A stretch of 60,000 nt of DNA from Chromera velia (GCA_018398765.1 JAHBMJ010004998.1:1-60000), one strand, 5' to 3'. Shown: positions 23,637 to 35,460, counted from the first letter of the stretch. The notes: generated from the letters alone by a model not told the origin. Numbers and translations are program-made.

Positions 23637-25352
23637 ATGGTCTCCACAGTCATAATGGTCTCCGCGTGCGGTACTCTGTGTTTGCTAACCTTTGTGATCC
23701 CGGTCGTCGCGGTGTCTCCTCCGCGCTCAAATACCGCGTGGATTTTGGGGCCTCTGGGGGGTCCCTGCGCAGGACCCTTCGAGAGAAGGCTGGTCCAAAG
23801 GTTGAACTACCCGAGAGGAGGAATGGTTGGGCCTCGATGTACAGGGTACCCGTTGAGTTTTCCTGGAGTTGTCGGCCTGCCCGGTCCTGTGGTGATTCGG
23901 AGACCGGGAACCCTCCCGTTACGTCAACCACGTTTGGGAAGGAGGGCGGTGTGGTCTCCTCAGCCAAACCAGGGCGCGAGAGGGGAGAAATTTTACGTCG
24001 ACCAACAGGCTGGGGAACTGGTGTACGAGGTCCAGGTTCCGGGGGTGGAGTTGGAGGACGTGCGCGTAGAGCTTGCTACACGTGACAGAGTCAGTCGACG
24101 TCGTTGGAGCTAGGTCCATCGAGTTGCTTTCCTGTATTAAATTGGGGGGGGGAAGTCGCCTTGTGTGTTCATTCCCGGGTTTGTTCCCGCTTTCGTGCGA
24201 CATCCATGAATTCTCCTTGCACCCCTCCTTGTGGTTTGAATTTGTGTTTTTGTCTGCGCATCTGGTTACTGCTGTGCTTAAGTGCAGGACGGCGGCCCCC
24301 CCATGCTTCTTGTGGCTGCTGATCGCATGAACAGGCCGATCATCAGGGAGGACAGTGAAGCCAATTCAGATGATGACGTGGATCCGGGTCCGCAGGTCGA
24401 AAGCGCAGACGAAAGTCCTCAGCAGCCTGATGGAGAAGCGAACGATGAGAAAGAGAAGGTCGCAAAGACCCAGATTGAAGTTGGAGAAGAAACTGTCGTT
24501 GATCGGATGCTTGAAGAGAGGCGAAGAGCGGGGCCGAGAGTGGCAGAAGAGGAAGACGAACACGAAGAGGCCTTCACGCAACCGCACCCCCAGGCAGGCC
24601 GTGTTGGAGGTTCCCTTCTCTCTCAAGGGCAACAGCGGTCACCGAGCCGGATCATGATGAGGCCGTGGGGGGGGATGGATGTCCGGGGGTATCCCCCCCG
24701 GTCGATGGTCCAGCTGGCTGACTGGGACAGAAGGTTCATCAGACGACACCAGCCTGAGAGATTCCGTCGAGCTGTTCAGGTCAGTGACTGCATGGACGAA
24801 TCAATACATGAATGCATGGATGGATGAGCGTGGGGCGGCGGCGTTGTTTGGTGGTTCTTTTTCCGTGACTTTCTCTCAGTATGTTAATATATCAGCTAGT
24901 GTTACAATTTGAGTGAGAGGGGAAAGCCAAGCATGAGGGCGTTCTGATTCCGTGTTCATATTCTACTTGCAAGTAGAGAACAAAGGTCATGCGAAGAGAA
25001 TTAAGGGAGCGAGGAAGCACTCTCCCCTGATCCCTCCCTCATTCGGATCGACGTTCTAGCAGCAGAACTGTAGAGGCAAAAAAAGCCTTCCTTCCATCCT
25101 TCCATCTGGGCCAAAAGAAAAAAGGAGCGTATGGATGTATCTGTACCAACCAAATGGTGCTCCTGCCTGCCTGCCTTCCTGCCTGCTTGCCTGAATGTGC
25201 GTTCGTGCGTGCAGCTGCCCCCCAAGGGTGTGGACCCAGAAGGCATCCGTGCGTCTCTCCGAAACGGGGTCTTGACTGTGCGGATCCGTCTCGAAAAACG
25301 CGAAAAGGGGTCTCAGCTGAGACGGCAAATTACCGTCAGGGAGGAGAGCTAG
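23637..25352 (+). CDS. Small heat shock protein (HSP20) with signal peptide and large insertion
   Basis: Exons 23637-24081, 24283-24779 and 25215-25352 join in phase to 359 residues. Two in-frame ATGs (23637, 23655) precede a hydrophobic stretch (CGTLCLLTFVIPVVAV), so the product should enter the secretory system. The alpha-crystallin domain starts near residue 130 (FYVDQQAGELVYEVQVPGV, LEDVRVELAT, MLLVAADR). It is interrupted by about 140 acidic, charged residues (about 170-305) and ends in FRRAVQ joined across the intron to LPPKGVDPEGIRASLRNGVL. A C-terminal ITV matches the IxI/V oligomer motif. Known family members are ATP-independent holdases. The insertion falls in the loop before the LPxGVD strand, which in this family helps form the dimer. 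First intron borders are tentative; the second is solid. Confidence 0.82.
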
Positions 25353-26047
25353 CGTGCCTACCCGCTTACACACCTGAAGGAGCAGGCTCCCTCTCGCGCG
25401 CCCCCCTTCACGTATACCTTCTCATACCTGCACTGTGGTCCTATGCATTTGTGAAGAATCGTCCCTATATCTTGGGGGGGGGGAGGGGCGCGGCTTAGCA
25501 TTTGCCGTAGAAATGTTTTTCCCGCTTGTCTCCATCAGGACTGCAGGAGGACATTTAAAGAAATGAGCTGCCACGGCCTGAAAAAGGCCATCTGGCTGCT
25601 GGCTGACCGACTGAGGACTTCAAGAAATGGTTCATACCTAGTGTACTGGAGCATTATTGTTCCTCTCGTGTCCTGCCGATAGGAGAAAAGATGGCAAAAG
25701 AAATCAGGCCGAGTCCCCATTGTTTTCTTCCTTTCCAAAGCCTTCATTCATCTCTCTCTCCCCCCCCCCCCCNCCCCCGTTTTTCTTTTTTCAGATCTTT
25801 CCTGGACCTGGACAGCGTCTGCAGGCGAAACGCCCAGCCGTCTGTCTGTTGGAGTCCATGCAGCCGTACAAAAAATGAGGACATGGGAGGGCGACACGAG
25901 TGTCCCTGAATTCCTTCTTTTACACATCTGGTCTTTAGTCGACCTGCCCATGCATGGGTTTTTGAAAGGAACTCCAGAAGAAAACGTTGTTCTCTGCCCT
26001 ATCGCTGCTGCGCGCACATGTACGAAGAGCCCCCGAAAGAGGGAAGA

Positions 26048-26108
26048 AAGAGAGAGAAAGAAAGAAAGAAAGAAAGAAAGAAGGAAGGAAGGAAGGAAGG
26101 AAGGAAGG
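26048..26108 (+). repeat. (GAAA)n/(GAAG)n microsatellite
   Basis: A GAAA run that turns into a GAAG run, about fourteen units in all. Confidence 0.8.
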
Positions 26109-26711
26109 ACAGAAGGAAGAGAGAAAGAGGGAATTCAGGAGCCCCAATAACAGAACAGGATGGGTGGAGAAAAAAATGAACGACGCTCAACGGAGTCAAT
26201 CTCTCCCTGCATGATCTCAGGACTTGAATGTGAGAGAGACAAACTTTACGATGAGACCATCACACAATGTGTTGATTTCAAGACGGCTTCTTTTGCAAAC
26301 AGAAGGTCAGCGCTCCAAAGAGTCTGGCCAAAGAATGTGTCAGTGCGTACGTGGAACGCACGCGCGTGTGCGTGTCTGAGTATGCAACCGCGAGTGTCCA
26401 CGTGTGTGTACTTGTGTCTGTTTGGTTGAGAATTGCTTGTGCACGCGCATGAGCGAACGAGAGAAAGATGAGCCTTCTGCAACTGTAGCCGTAGTCGAGG
26501 ATGGCTGCTGCGGTGTCCTGAGAATGTTGTGCATCACCGTTGTGTTCCTTCGATCGACTGCTCGTTCGAATGGTTCCCAACCACATTGAAGCGTTTGTGA
26601 AGGCGTGCGTAGGTACATGGAAGAGGACTTGCCTTTGCTCAGCTGAAAAAGCTCTGGGCAGGCGATGCTCTCTCCAAGGACTCTCCATTGAGTCCTGGTA
26701 CAAAAACAACT

Positions 26712-26734
26712 TTGAATCATGATTCATGATTCAA
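26712..26734. other. Perfect 11-bp-arm palindrome
   Basis: TTGAATCATGA, one base, then its exact reverse complement TCATGATTCAA. It could be a dimeric protein binding site or chance. Confidence 0.5.
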
Positions 26735-26883
26735 GTTTGAAAGATTTCTGACACCATATGAATCTAAGTACAACCGCAAAAAAAATCAAGCCAGCCTATG
26801 CATGTATGTGATTTCCAATTGCATTTTTTAAATGGTAAATGTTTATGTAAAGCCAATTGGTGTTCAGATTTAAAATCTCATAA

Positions 26884-27458
26884 TGTTCCAGAAGCATGCT
26901 GCTCCTGTTTTTTTGCTTGTCGATGCGCACTTCTTTTCTCTCTTTCCATTTGGTAAGGGGCGCATGCCGAGCGAATTGATTTTTAAGCGCGTAAGTCCCC
27001 ATCCGGATCCTTAAATACTGCGCGCGCCATCATTGTTTCGGCTCGCTTCACGCATGATATTCATCTTTCCATGCGCTTCTCTCTCTTTGACTGATCCCGG
27101 CTCGCCTCTCCTGTCAGTGATTGCACATTGAGTGACGCACGCTGAGTCCCGATTGTTTATGCAAGTGATTGCCATCCCTGGAACTCTTTCACTTCTCGTT
27201 TGGGGCTTTCCGGGGTTCTCGCACGCAGGGACTCCGTCAGGCGTCTCCTCTCGCATGCATTTTTGACTCACAAAATTTCTCATTGTTTCGTCTTGATCGA
27301 TTGCTAGAATTGAACGTTTTTTCCTCTGGGAGTGGCTCTCTGCTGGCCACTCAGTTACGACTTTCTCTGGAATAAGGACCTACGGATCGATTTCATCGTG
27401 AGTCTTTATTTCTGTCTTCGTGTGTAGCTAGATATTCGTTCTTATAGTCTAGCAAACA
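26884..27458 (+). repeat. Left LTR
   Basis: About 575 bases from TGTTCC to AAACA, that is TG...CA ends, directly followed by the primer-binding-like site. A near-identical copy lies inverted at 30209-30767. Confidence 0.75.
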
Positions 27459-27569
27459 TCTCGTGGTGCCGGCTCCCGCTTTCTTCCTCTGATTCTTTGA
27501 GAAAGCGTCCTTTCTTTTCCCGGGTCGAACGGCTTTCTTCTTGTCCGTTTGCCTTCTCCTTAGCTTCTG

Positions 27570-29500
27570 CAATGGAGCAAACTCCAGTGATTGAACGATC
27601 TCTGTCCGGTCCTCCCGCACCTGGCTCTGAGCTTGCTTCTGCTTTGTCTCCTCCTAATGCAGCAGATCACGCTCTGCCAGCGGTTGGAGTCGAGGAGCAC
27701 ATCGAAGTGTCTCCACCTGATGTCTCTGGTGCCTCTGGTCAGGCTGGGCAGGGTGATCCACCTCCTCCTGTGCCTCCGGTGTCCGACCCTCCACACCCGG
27801 TGGCTGAGGCGTCCTCAGGTGATGGTCCCCCTGCACCTCTTCTCGCTCCTCCGTACCCCCACTCGGCTCTGCCGACGGGGCACCAGGCCGCCTACTACCC
27901 CATCGGAACTCCTGGTCCAGGTTTTCCCGGATTTGCTCCTCCACAGGTGACTCCTGTCCCTCCTGCCTCAGGCTTCTTCCCTTCTGCAGGCCCGTACGCG
28001 ACTCCTGTGCCGCAGTCCGTACACCATTATTGGCCTCTCTGGCAGAACGTTCCGTCTCCTTCTCCTCCTATGCCGCCTGCACAGCAGCAGCCACCCTGGC
28101 AGCCTTTCCCCGCTCCTTCCCCTGGTCACTCTGTTCAAGTTGTGACCCGCCGGAGTGAGTTGGCGAAAAAGGCGATTGACCAGTTGGCGATTTTTTCGGG
28201 CACCCCCCAGGAGGACGTGGAACTGTGGAAAGAGAGCTTCCACGAGGTGGTGGATGAAGTCCCATGCACTCGGTCCCCAAGACCTATCTGGCATCATTCG
28301 TCAGAAGGTCTCTTCAGGGGTGTGAGAGGTCCTCCGTTCTCGCACTGTGCAGGCTGACCAGATCTACGACCCTTCGTGGCTGCTTGACACCCTTGACAGC
28401 CTCTACCTCGGTCCGTACGAGTCCCGTGTCCGGAAACGCTGGCGTGCCATCAAGGCACTTTGTCCTCTCGCCAGTGAATCTGTCGACACCTACTTTGCCC
28501 GAGCAGCAAAAGTCTTTGGCCGTCTCCGTCGACTCGTTCCAGCGATGGTGTTTGGGTCTGAGCCCTTTGTCCCCTTCGAGTACAGCATCCTCCTGGAGTC
28601 ACTTCCCGCTGAAGGAGGCGCTCATCGGTACGTCCTCGCACACCTGCAGGATTATACCCCCATGGGCCTTCGTGACTGCCTGCGCCGCTATGAACAACAG
28701 CTTGGAACACCGACTCCCTCTGCCACGATCTGGTTCTCGAGTGCACCTCCCTCCAGGTCATCTTCTACTCCCGAGCCCAACCACCCCAAGTGCATCTACT
28801 GTGGGGTCGCTCACCCATGGAGGAAGCATGTGAAGTGCATCGCTTGCGGTGCCTCACCTCATGCTGATCGCTCTACTTGCCCAGCGATCGCTCACGTTTG
28901 CGGTTGTGGTAAGCAGGGGCACCTTGATGCCATGTGTCCCTCCAAGCTCCGTGCCTCCAAGAAAGCCGCCAACGTTCACTGCGCGACCGTCTCTTTTGCC
29001 TCTGCTGCCGTCATCTCCCCCGATTTGGTACACGGCCCTCATTTTGGCAAGGACGATGGGGCAACTGTCGAGGCCGTCGGTGAGCTCTACCTCGAAAAGG
29101 TCTCCACCTCTATCACTTACACCGTGAAAGTACTCGATACCCCAGTCCCTGTACGGACTGCTGGTCGCAACGACTCTTCTGAGGCTTCCGGAGCCGTCGT
29201 CTACGCCACCCACTCTGTTACGCTCGATGACGTTATCTTCGGTGACCGCCTTGAGTCCATTACCTTCCTCATCCTTCCACAGTCTTCGATCCCTTTCCTC
29301 TTCTCGAAAGCCCTTGCCCAACGGCTCTCTGTGAAGATGGATTACCAAGATAATGTCATGGTAATCCCATCGCCCTCTGGGCCTGATGTCACCTTGACAT
29401 GGATCGACCTCGGGGAGTATTACGGCCTCCCTCTCGTCCAAGATGACGATTCCCCACCTTCGTTGGTGGGCTCAGATGAGTCTGACGACGAGCGTCCCCC
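27570..29500 (+). pseudogene. Gag-like region of the LTR element
   Basis: A proline-rich N-terminal part is followed by a helical capsid-like part and then a cysteine/histidine cluster around 28790-28945 with CGCGKQGHLDAMC, a zinc-knuckle-like motif. An acidic Ser/Pro-rich tail follows. In this class of element gag forms the intracellular particle that packages the RNA. Treated as a fossil. Confidence 0.65.
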
Positions 29501-30208
29501 CCTAGAGGATGATCCTAATGAGTCGGAGGACGAGATCGATAACTCTGCCCCCTTCCATCCTCTTCCTTTTGCCCTGTGCACGACCACCTCTCCCACTACC
29601 ACCCCTGCTCTACACTCGCCTCCAGAGGGCATTGCAGGTGTCGGGGTTCCTGTGTCTACGGGAGAGGCACCTGAGGGAGTGCGTGTTTGTGTGTCTGGGG
29701 GAGAGACGCCTGAGGGCGTGTGCATGTCTGTGTCTCTGGAGGAGGTGTCTGTCCCCTCTGGAGAGGGAGTTGAGGGATTGAAGGAGCCAGCACGTCCAGG
29801 CGGGCTCGCAGGCGGGGCGTCCACTACAGCGCAGGATTCTGTGAAAGCAACCACTGGCGGTGATGTCCCTTCTCTTTCTGTTTCTTTTTCTGACGACTGC
29901 GATTCTCCCCCCTCTGAATCTCTCTCTGTCGATGAATCTGAACCTTCTCTCTCTGAGNCATCCTCCAGGGGGGGACGCTCGTCGTCGGACTTATCTGAGC
30001 CCACTAACGAAGGTGGGGAATCGTCATGATCTTGGACGAGAGGGAGGCCGTTATCTCCCCCGATTTGGTACATGGCCCTCATTTTGGCAAGGACGATGGG
30101 GCAACTGTCGAGGCCGTCGGTGAGCTCTACCTCGAAAAGGTCTCCGCCTCCATCACTTACACCGTGAAGGTACTCGACACCCCAGTCCCTGTACGGACTG
30201 CTGGTCGC

Positions 30209-30767
30209 AAGAATGAATATCTAGCTACACACGAAGACAGAAATAAAGACTCACGATGAAATCGATCCGTAGGTCCTTATTCCAGAGAAAGTCGTTACAG
30301 AGTGGCAAGCAGATAGCCACTCCCAGAGGAAAAACGTTCAATTCTAGCAATCGATCGAGATGAAACAATGAGAAATTTTGTGAGTCAAAAATGCATGCAA
30401 GAGGAGACGCCTAACGGAGTCCCTGCGTGCGAGAACCCCGGAAAGCCCCAAACGAGAAGTGAAAGAGTTCCAGGGATGGCAATCACTTGCATAAACAATC
30501 AGAACTCAGCGTGCGTCACTCAACGTGCAATCACTGACAGGAGAGGCGAGCCAGGATCAGTCAAAGAGAGAGAAGCGCATGGAAAGATGAATATCATGCG
30601 TGAAGCGAGCCGAAACAATAATGGCGCGCGCAGCATTTAAGGATCCGGATGGGGACTTACGCGCTTTAAAAATCAATTTGCTCGGCATGCGCCCCTTACC
30701 AAACGGAAAAAGAGAAAAGAAGTGCGCATCGACAAGCAAAGAACAGGAGCAGCATGCTTCTGGAACA
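30209..30767 (-). repeat. Inverted copy of the LTR
   Basis: The reverse complement matches 26884-27440 with a few percent difference by eye. It abuts a second copy (30055-30210) of a gag segment also found at about 29015-29170. Confidence 0.85.
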
Positions 30768-31344
30768 TTACGAGTCTCACTGGTACTCACTGGTTTTTTT
30801 TTTTTTTTTAAACACTGAGGCTTAGCCATTGGATTTCATCTAACACCATTTAATGCCGCTGACAGCTAGTAGTTACTAAATAGTAAGTTTCTGATACAAC
30901 AACTTATAATAAACTATAACAAACTTTTTAACTAGGTAGTTCCCACTCAAAAACGAAAAAAAGGTAAAACTGGGTTAAAATCCATAAGATTAAAAAAGAG
31001 TTAAAATCAAATATGAATTAAAAAGAAAAGTTATTAACTTGAATTGATTGACTAGTTGTAAAAGTAGCGTAGAGTAACGGACGAGTTAATCATTGAACAA
31101 CAATGAATTTGGGCTGAACTAATTAGACAATGAATCAAATAGAAGCAAGCCACCCACAAAAGAAAAAGAGAAGTCGTTCTCAGAACAAGAACAACGTCAT
31201 TCATACAGCAAAAAAACTTGGAGAAAGAGAGCACTACAACACCTAGCATAAACACTGACAATTTGATGTATATTGCTCAAAATCACATGTATTAAAGAGA
31301 CTCTGCGCATGTACTTACGTGAACGGGGGTCTCTTTCTGATCCA
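30768..31344. other. AT-rich intergenic sequence
   Basis: Strongly A-rich on the plus strand with no coding frame. 30929-30964 shares AACTAGG and ACTCAAAAACGAAAAAA with 49059-49084, so part of it belongs to a dispersed repeat. Confidence 0.5.
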
Positions 31345-31935
31345 TCAAGACTTCTCTGCTTCAGTTGAAACCTTCTTTTCCTCTCCTTCCTCTTGAAGGC
31401 TGCGTTGCATGATCGTGCAGTCCATGTCTATATGATCAAATTTACTCCCACACGCTCGCAGCTGCCCCACCTTGACAAACCCATGCTTCCCGTGAAGCTT
31501 CAGAGAGGCCTGACCCAGCCCAGTGCCATCACAAGCAATCAGGGCGACCATCTGCTTGAACCCCCACTCACGGCAGAAACAAATCAGAGACCCCAAAAGC
31601 AGAGACCCGATTCCCTTCCCTTCATAGCCCTTCCGCACGTAAATTGAATTCTCAACCGTCTGGTTCCACCCATGCAGCGCCTTGAACGGAGAGGCGTACG
31701 CGTATCCCACAATCGTCCCTGCCCCTTTCGACACAGCCACGATCCAATCCCCAGTCTTCCTAGCTCGGAATTGCTCCTGCATGTTCGAGAGCTTCAACAG
31801 AGGGTCCTCCTCCGCATGCCTCCATGAGACCACAGAGTTTCGAATGAAGTGCTCCAGGATAGAGTGGATAGAGGGGAGGTCTTCCTCTGTCGCCACACGA
31901 CACTCGAACATTCTCCCTCCCTCCTTTGAAGACAA
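31345..31935 (-). CDS. GNAT acetyltransferase, phosphinothricin-acetyltransferase-like
   Basis: A single uninterrupted frame of 196 residues. It shows the PAT/YncA branch of GNAT enzymes: ECRVATEEDLPSIHSIL at the N-terminus, IVGYAYASPF (about 75-84), TVENSIYV (93-100), acetyl-CoA loop RKGYEGKGIGSLLL (101-114), then LHGKHGFVKVG and a D-containing MQRSL end. Such enzymes move an acetyl group from acetyl-CoA to the amino group of small molecules, often amino acids or toxic analogues; the substrate is unknown here. No targeting peptide is evident, so it is probably cytosolic. It is intronless, unlike most neighbours. Only the family is certain. Confidence 0.88.
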   Translation of the reverse strand: MSSKEGGRMFECRVATEEDLPSIHSILEHFIRNSVVSWRHAEEDPLLKLSNMQEQFRARKTGDWIVAVSKGAGTIVGYAYASPFKALHGWNQTVENSIYVRKGYEGKGIGSLLLGSLICFCREWGFKQMVALIACDGTGLGQASLKLHGKHGFVKVGQLRACGSKFDHIDMDCTIMQRSLQEEGEEKKVSTEAEKS

Positions 31936-34001
31936 AGTGGCGTCCGTTGCCGTCTCGTCGATCGGGATCAGAGTTCTGTCACCAGTCTGTCAGATCTCAC
32001 TGCATCGCCTGCTTAAATTCAAGAAGAAGGGCGAGCATGCACCGACAGACGACACACAGTGTGGGGGACATGCATGCAAACTATTGAAGTTATGAGCGTC
32101 ATCACGTCGAACGGTGATCGACTGCCATCGATGACGACGCGCATGCATCACGAATTGTGCTACAGCTGGGATGCTGAGACAAAGGCACAAAAGACGCATC
32201 CGACGACTAAAGAGACAATGTTGGGGAGACGACTGTTTCCAGTGCAGATGCGGGGAAGGCGAGAGAAAGGACCAAGAACTGCATGAGCAAAACGGTAGCT
32301 GCATGAGAAAAAATATGTTCCTTCCCCGCCCTGTTTTATCCTCAAGAGCCCACACAAATGGAGCATCACACATGCACGTGCACGAAGCACACGAGACCCT
32401 CCACCATGATACACTCTCATTTATTGTCAAGACGAAGGTCCATGCATGCACAGAACCCACCTTGAAGGCTGTCCCTGCTTTGAATTCCGTTTTGCGTCTT
32501 CTTGCATGGAGTGGCGACCTGCATGTGGTGCATGAGATTCGGAGAATTCATCGAAGGTTTCATTGTTTTTTTTTCGCCTTTGCATTCGAAGGATCTGGGG
32601 GCTTGTGGTGGGTCTTGAGAAGTTGGCCCAGGATCCACTCCCATACATTGAAAGACGGGGGGCAAGATTTTCATTCGAGCAGCAAAAAAACGTTCGATAA
32701 GGGAGGGATCGAAGAATTGCATATGAACGGAATCTGATTTCAAGCGAAAACCAGAGGCAATTTGAAAGTTCAGATGGAAGAGGGGGCTAGGAAAAGGAGC
32801 AATGGGCGTCACCAACCGTCTACGCGTCACGCGCTCTGTCTGCAAGTCATACGTTCTTCTTGAGCATGCTGGCACGTTTCCGTGCATGGGGAGTCGCACA
32901 GACTTTTCTGTTCGCTCCAGATTGGGAGCCAGGATCTTCGTGACAGTGCTATCCAGTTGTATTGGTGAAACATGATGAAACTTACGAGGTCGTTCATCGA
33001 TCTGTAAGATTCTTGCAGTTGCCGTCTAGAGACTATATTGTGCATGCATCCATGCATGGTCTTTTAGCGTGCCCGCCCGGCCCCCGCGCTCTGTCGACAG
33101 CCGGGGCATGCCGGGGCCTGCATGGTTGATGCACACTGGAGCCATGATCCCAAACAGGTCTAAGTGAAGTGTCCATGCAGACAGAGCTGCTGGGTTCTTG
33201 CACAAGGAAAAACTCGTCAATCAAAGGACGTACCCAGCCTTCAAGGAGTGTGTTGATACGGTCCAAGACTGTGACTGCACTGTCACTGTAGAAGAGCCTC
33301 CCAATTCTGGTCGATATGTCCATTGAACCTGACCAAGATTGAAGTCATCATTCTCTGATTCTTTGCACCATCTATATCGCTCTGTTGGGCCTGTTCTATA
33401 TACTCAGTTCTCCAGAACAAAGCCAGACTCGAAAAGAGAACCGAGTTTCTTTCGATCGATTCTTCAAGGAGAGGTATTTTCTTACCAAGTTGTGCAGGCA
33501 AGCTTCAAGCTGACCGTGCGTCCTGCAGTCTCAACTGTCGTCTGCAACAGCCGGACATCATCTGCCCTCACTTGGCAATGTTATCGTGGTTCTCACAAAG
33601 TCAGTCAATTGAGGCAGAGACAGACCCTGGGAAGAATGCATCATTGGGAAAGCTGAAAGGCTTGGATGTTTGAGAAACCCCTAATCGAAGCAAGTTGGAC
33701 TGATGCAACACCCAGATTGAAACAACACGTTGCATGCATCAGTCAGTTCCCCCCTTCTCATGCCTCCCTCCAGCACCCCCCACCCCTCTGTGACGGACTG
33801 AAGAACACATACATCGACAAGACCTCTCGATGCTCCTTTCTTCATTCCACATACCTTCGCAATGCGCACTTGGAAGGCACATTCTGTTGTTCTGGTCCTC
33901 ACCTGTTCGGAAGACAATGTGTGCGTCAGACGTCTCCGTTCCCCTTGTCGATCTTCTTTTGTGATCCTTGCCCTCTCCTCCCTGTGCTTGTGCACGTGCA
34001 G
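31936..34001. other. Intergenic or 5' region of the zinc-finger gene
   Basis: No domain is recognised. A GC-rich stretch with GCCCGCCCGGCCCCCGCGC and CCGGGGCATGCCGGGG at about 33070-33118 resembles the GC islands at the two divergent promoters. 5' exons of the downstream zinc-finger gene probably lie after it. The strand of the weak coding-like stretches at 33.2-33.66 kb could not be settled. Confidence 0.4.
33408..33473 (+). CDS. Candidate upstream exon of the zinc-finger gene
   Basis: A 66-base open stretch (22 codons, FSRTKPDSKREPSFFRSILQ) lies between a good acceptor (CTATATACTCAG) and a GAG/GTATTT donor. It is Ser/Arg rich with no domain. Offered only as a candidate. Confidence 0.2.
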
Positions 34002-35460
34002 GGAAAGGACCGAGGCGGTGTGCCTGTGGTGCCTCTTTCCCTCACAAGGAGTGGCTCATTCATCACCAGACAAAGGGACTCTGTCCCTTCAGAAAGGTGA
34101 GAGAGACTCAGTGGGAGACAGCCTGTAGTGCAAGCAAAGGGAGACCGTCACGGCCATGCATTGAGGGAAATGTATCATGGAAACACTCTCAGCTAAATGC
34201 CATGCGAAAGTTCTATTTTGCCTTTTTTCTTCCTCCTCCAGTGGAACGCAATCGGACATCTGTTGTTCTTCTTCTGACACCGTTCTCGACACTCATGCAT
34301 GCACTGGAGGCCTGGTCTCCTTCCTTCTCCGTTTGTCCACCTACTTGAATTGCCTGTCAGTCCTCTTCCACTCCAGTCTGCCAGTCTGCATGCTCTGCCT
34401 TCCTGTGGTTTCAGTTTCACAGAGACACACGTAACACTCTCCGCAAACGTTCGTCTGCCCCCCTCTCTCTCTCTCTGTCTGTCTGTCCATCTGTTCGTCT
34501 ACGTTGCAGGTGAAGTGCGGCAAATGTGGGGAATGTGTGGAGCAGCAAAAGCTGGCGCAACACACTGAGCTTCAATGTGGACTGGCAGAGGTATGTCAAC
34601 TGCATGGGATATTCCATCCTCTCTCTAGCTCATGTAGTTGAATCAGACAGATTTGGGCAGCAGATCAAGCTCCTGAGCCAGAAAGTAAAAAGAAAAGAGT
34701 TCACCGCACTGGTGTACTGCCGCTCTGATCATCAAGTCGGAACCGGGTTTCCTCTCTGAGAATAACTCTGACTGAATTAATTATGTGTACTCCTTGTGCG
34801 TCGCGCATGCAGGTCGGGTGCGGGGATTGCGGAGTGAAAGTTCTTCGAAAGAATATGAAGAGGCACGCACAAAAGGACTGTCCGACGCGGACAGTGGAGT
34901 GTGCACAGTGCCGTCTGTTGGTCTCGGTCGACGCTCTGAACCTTCATCAACGAGAGGAGTGCCCGATGCAGGAGGTACGTCGGTTCCCTCTTTGTATGTG
35001 TTCCCAATCGCGTGAATGGATACACATTCACGTTGTACTCTGACAGACGAACGTGAAGCTAGACTGTTCAGGGGTGAGGGTGGGGATTCGGGGATCTGAA
35101 AGCAATTTTTTTTTCTAACAATCTGAGAATCCCTGGCAGCCCCCAAAACGGGGCCTAGAGCTAGTCCCTTCTCTCCCGGTCTCTTCTGACGATGCCTTAT
35201 TCCCTTGTCTTTTGCGCCTCTTCTTTTTTTTTTTTGCCCGTCGGGCAAGTGTCTCTCTAGCTCCTTCCGTTGAAGCCCTCCCCCCCAGACTCGTTCTTCT
35301 TGCTTTTTTTTTTGTTTGATCTCCTCCTATTGATTCCTGTTTACGCACTTATTATGAATCCGTTGATTGACTGATTGATTGGCTGATCGACTGCAGATTC
35401 GTTGTCTGTGTGGAGAGGATATGAAGCGGTCTGAATGGATGGCGCATGTTGCTACAGGTA

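Larger units (their letters stand above)
25353..26883. other. Intergenic, no gene seen
   Basis: It contains G and C runs, one N base (25773), an AAAG/AAGG microsatellite at 26048-26108 and a 23-base palindrome at 26712-26734. Open frames on both strands lack any family pattern. Confidence 0.5.
26884..30767 (+). mobile_element. LTR retrotransposon fossil, rearranged, gag-like core
   Basis: Parts seen are a left LTR (26884-27458), a tRNA primer-binding-like site (TGGTGCCGGCTCC, 27464-27476), a gag-like coding region (about 27570-29500) and a second, inverted LTR copy (30209-30767). I recognise no reverse transcriptase or integrase. The element is broken and rearranged, so it is a fossil or an assembly composite. 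By eye the LTR copies differ by only a few percent, which suggests a rather recent element. The gag with a C-terminal zinc knuckle is like Ty3/gypsy or Ty1/copia relatives; the superfamily is not decided. A single N at 29958 lies at the inversion point. Confidence 0.75.

Noticed and set aside
33033-33660. Minus-strand coding-like stretches (for example the frame starting MDISTRIGRLFYSD)
   Set aside because: They could not be joined in phase into a gene, and plus-strand readings look equally plausible; left undecided.
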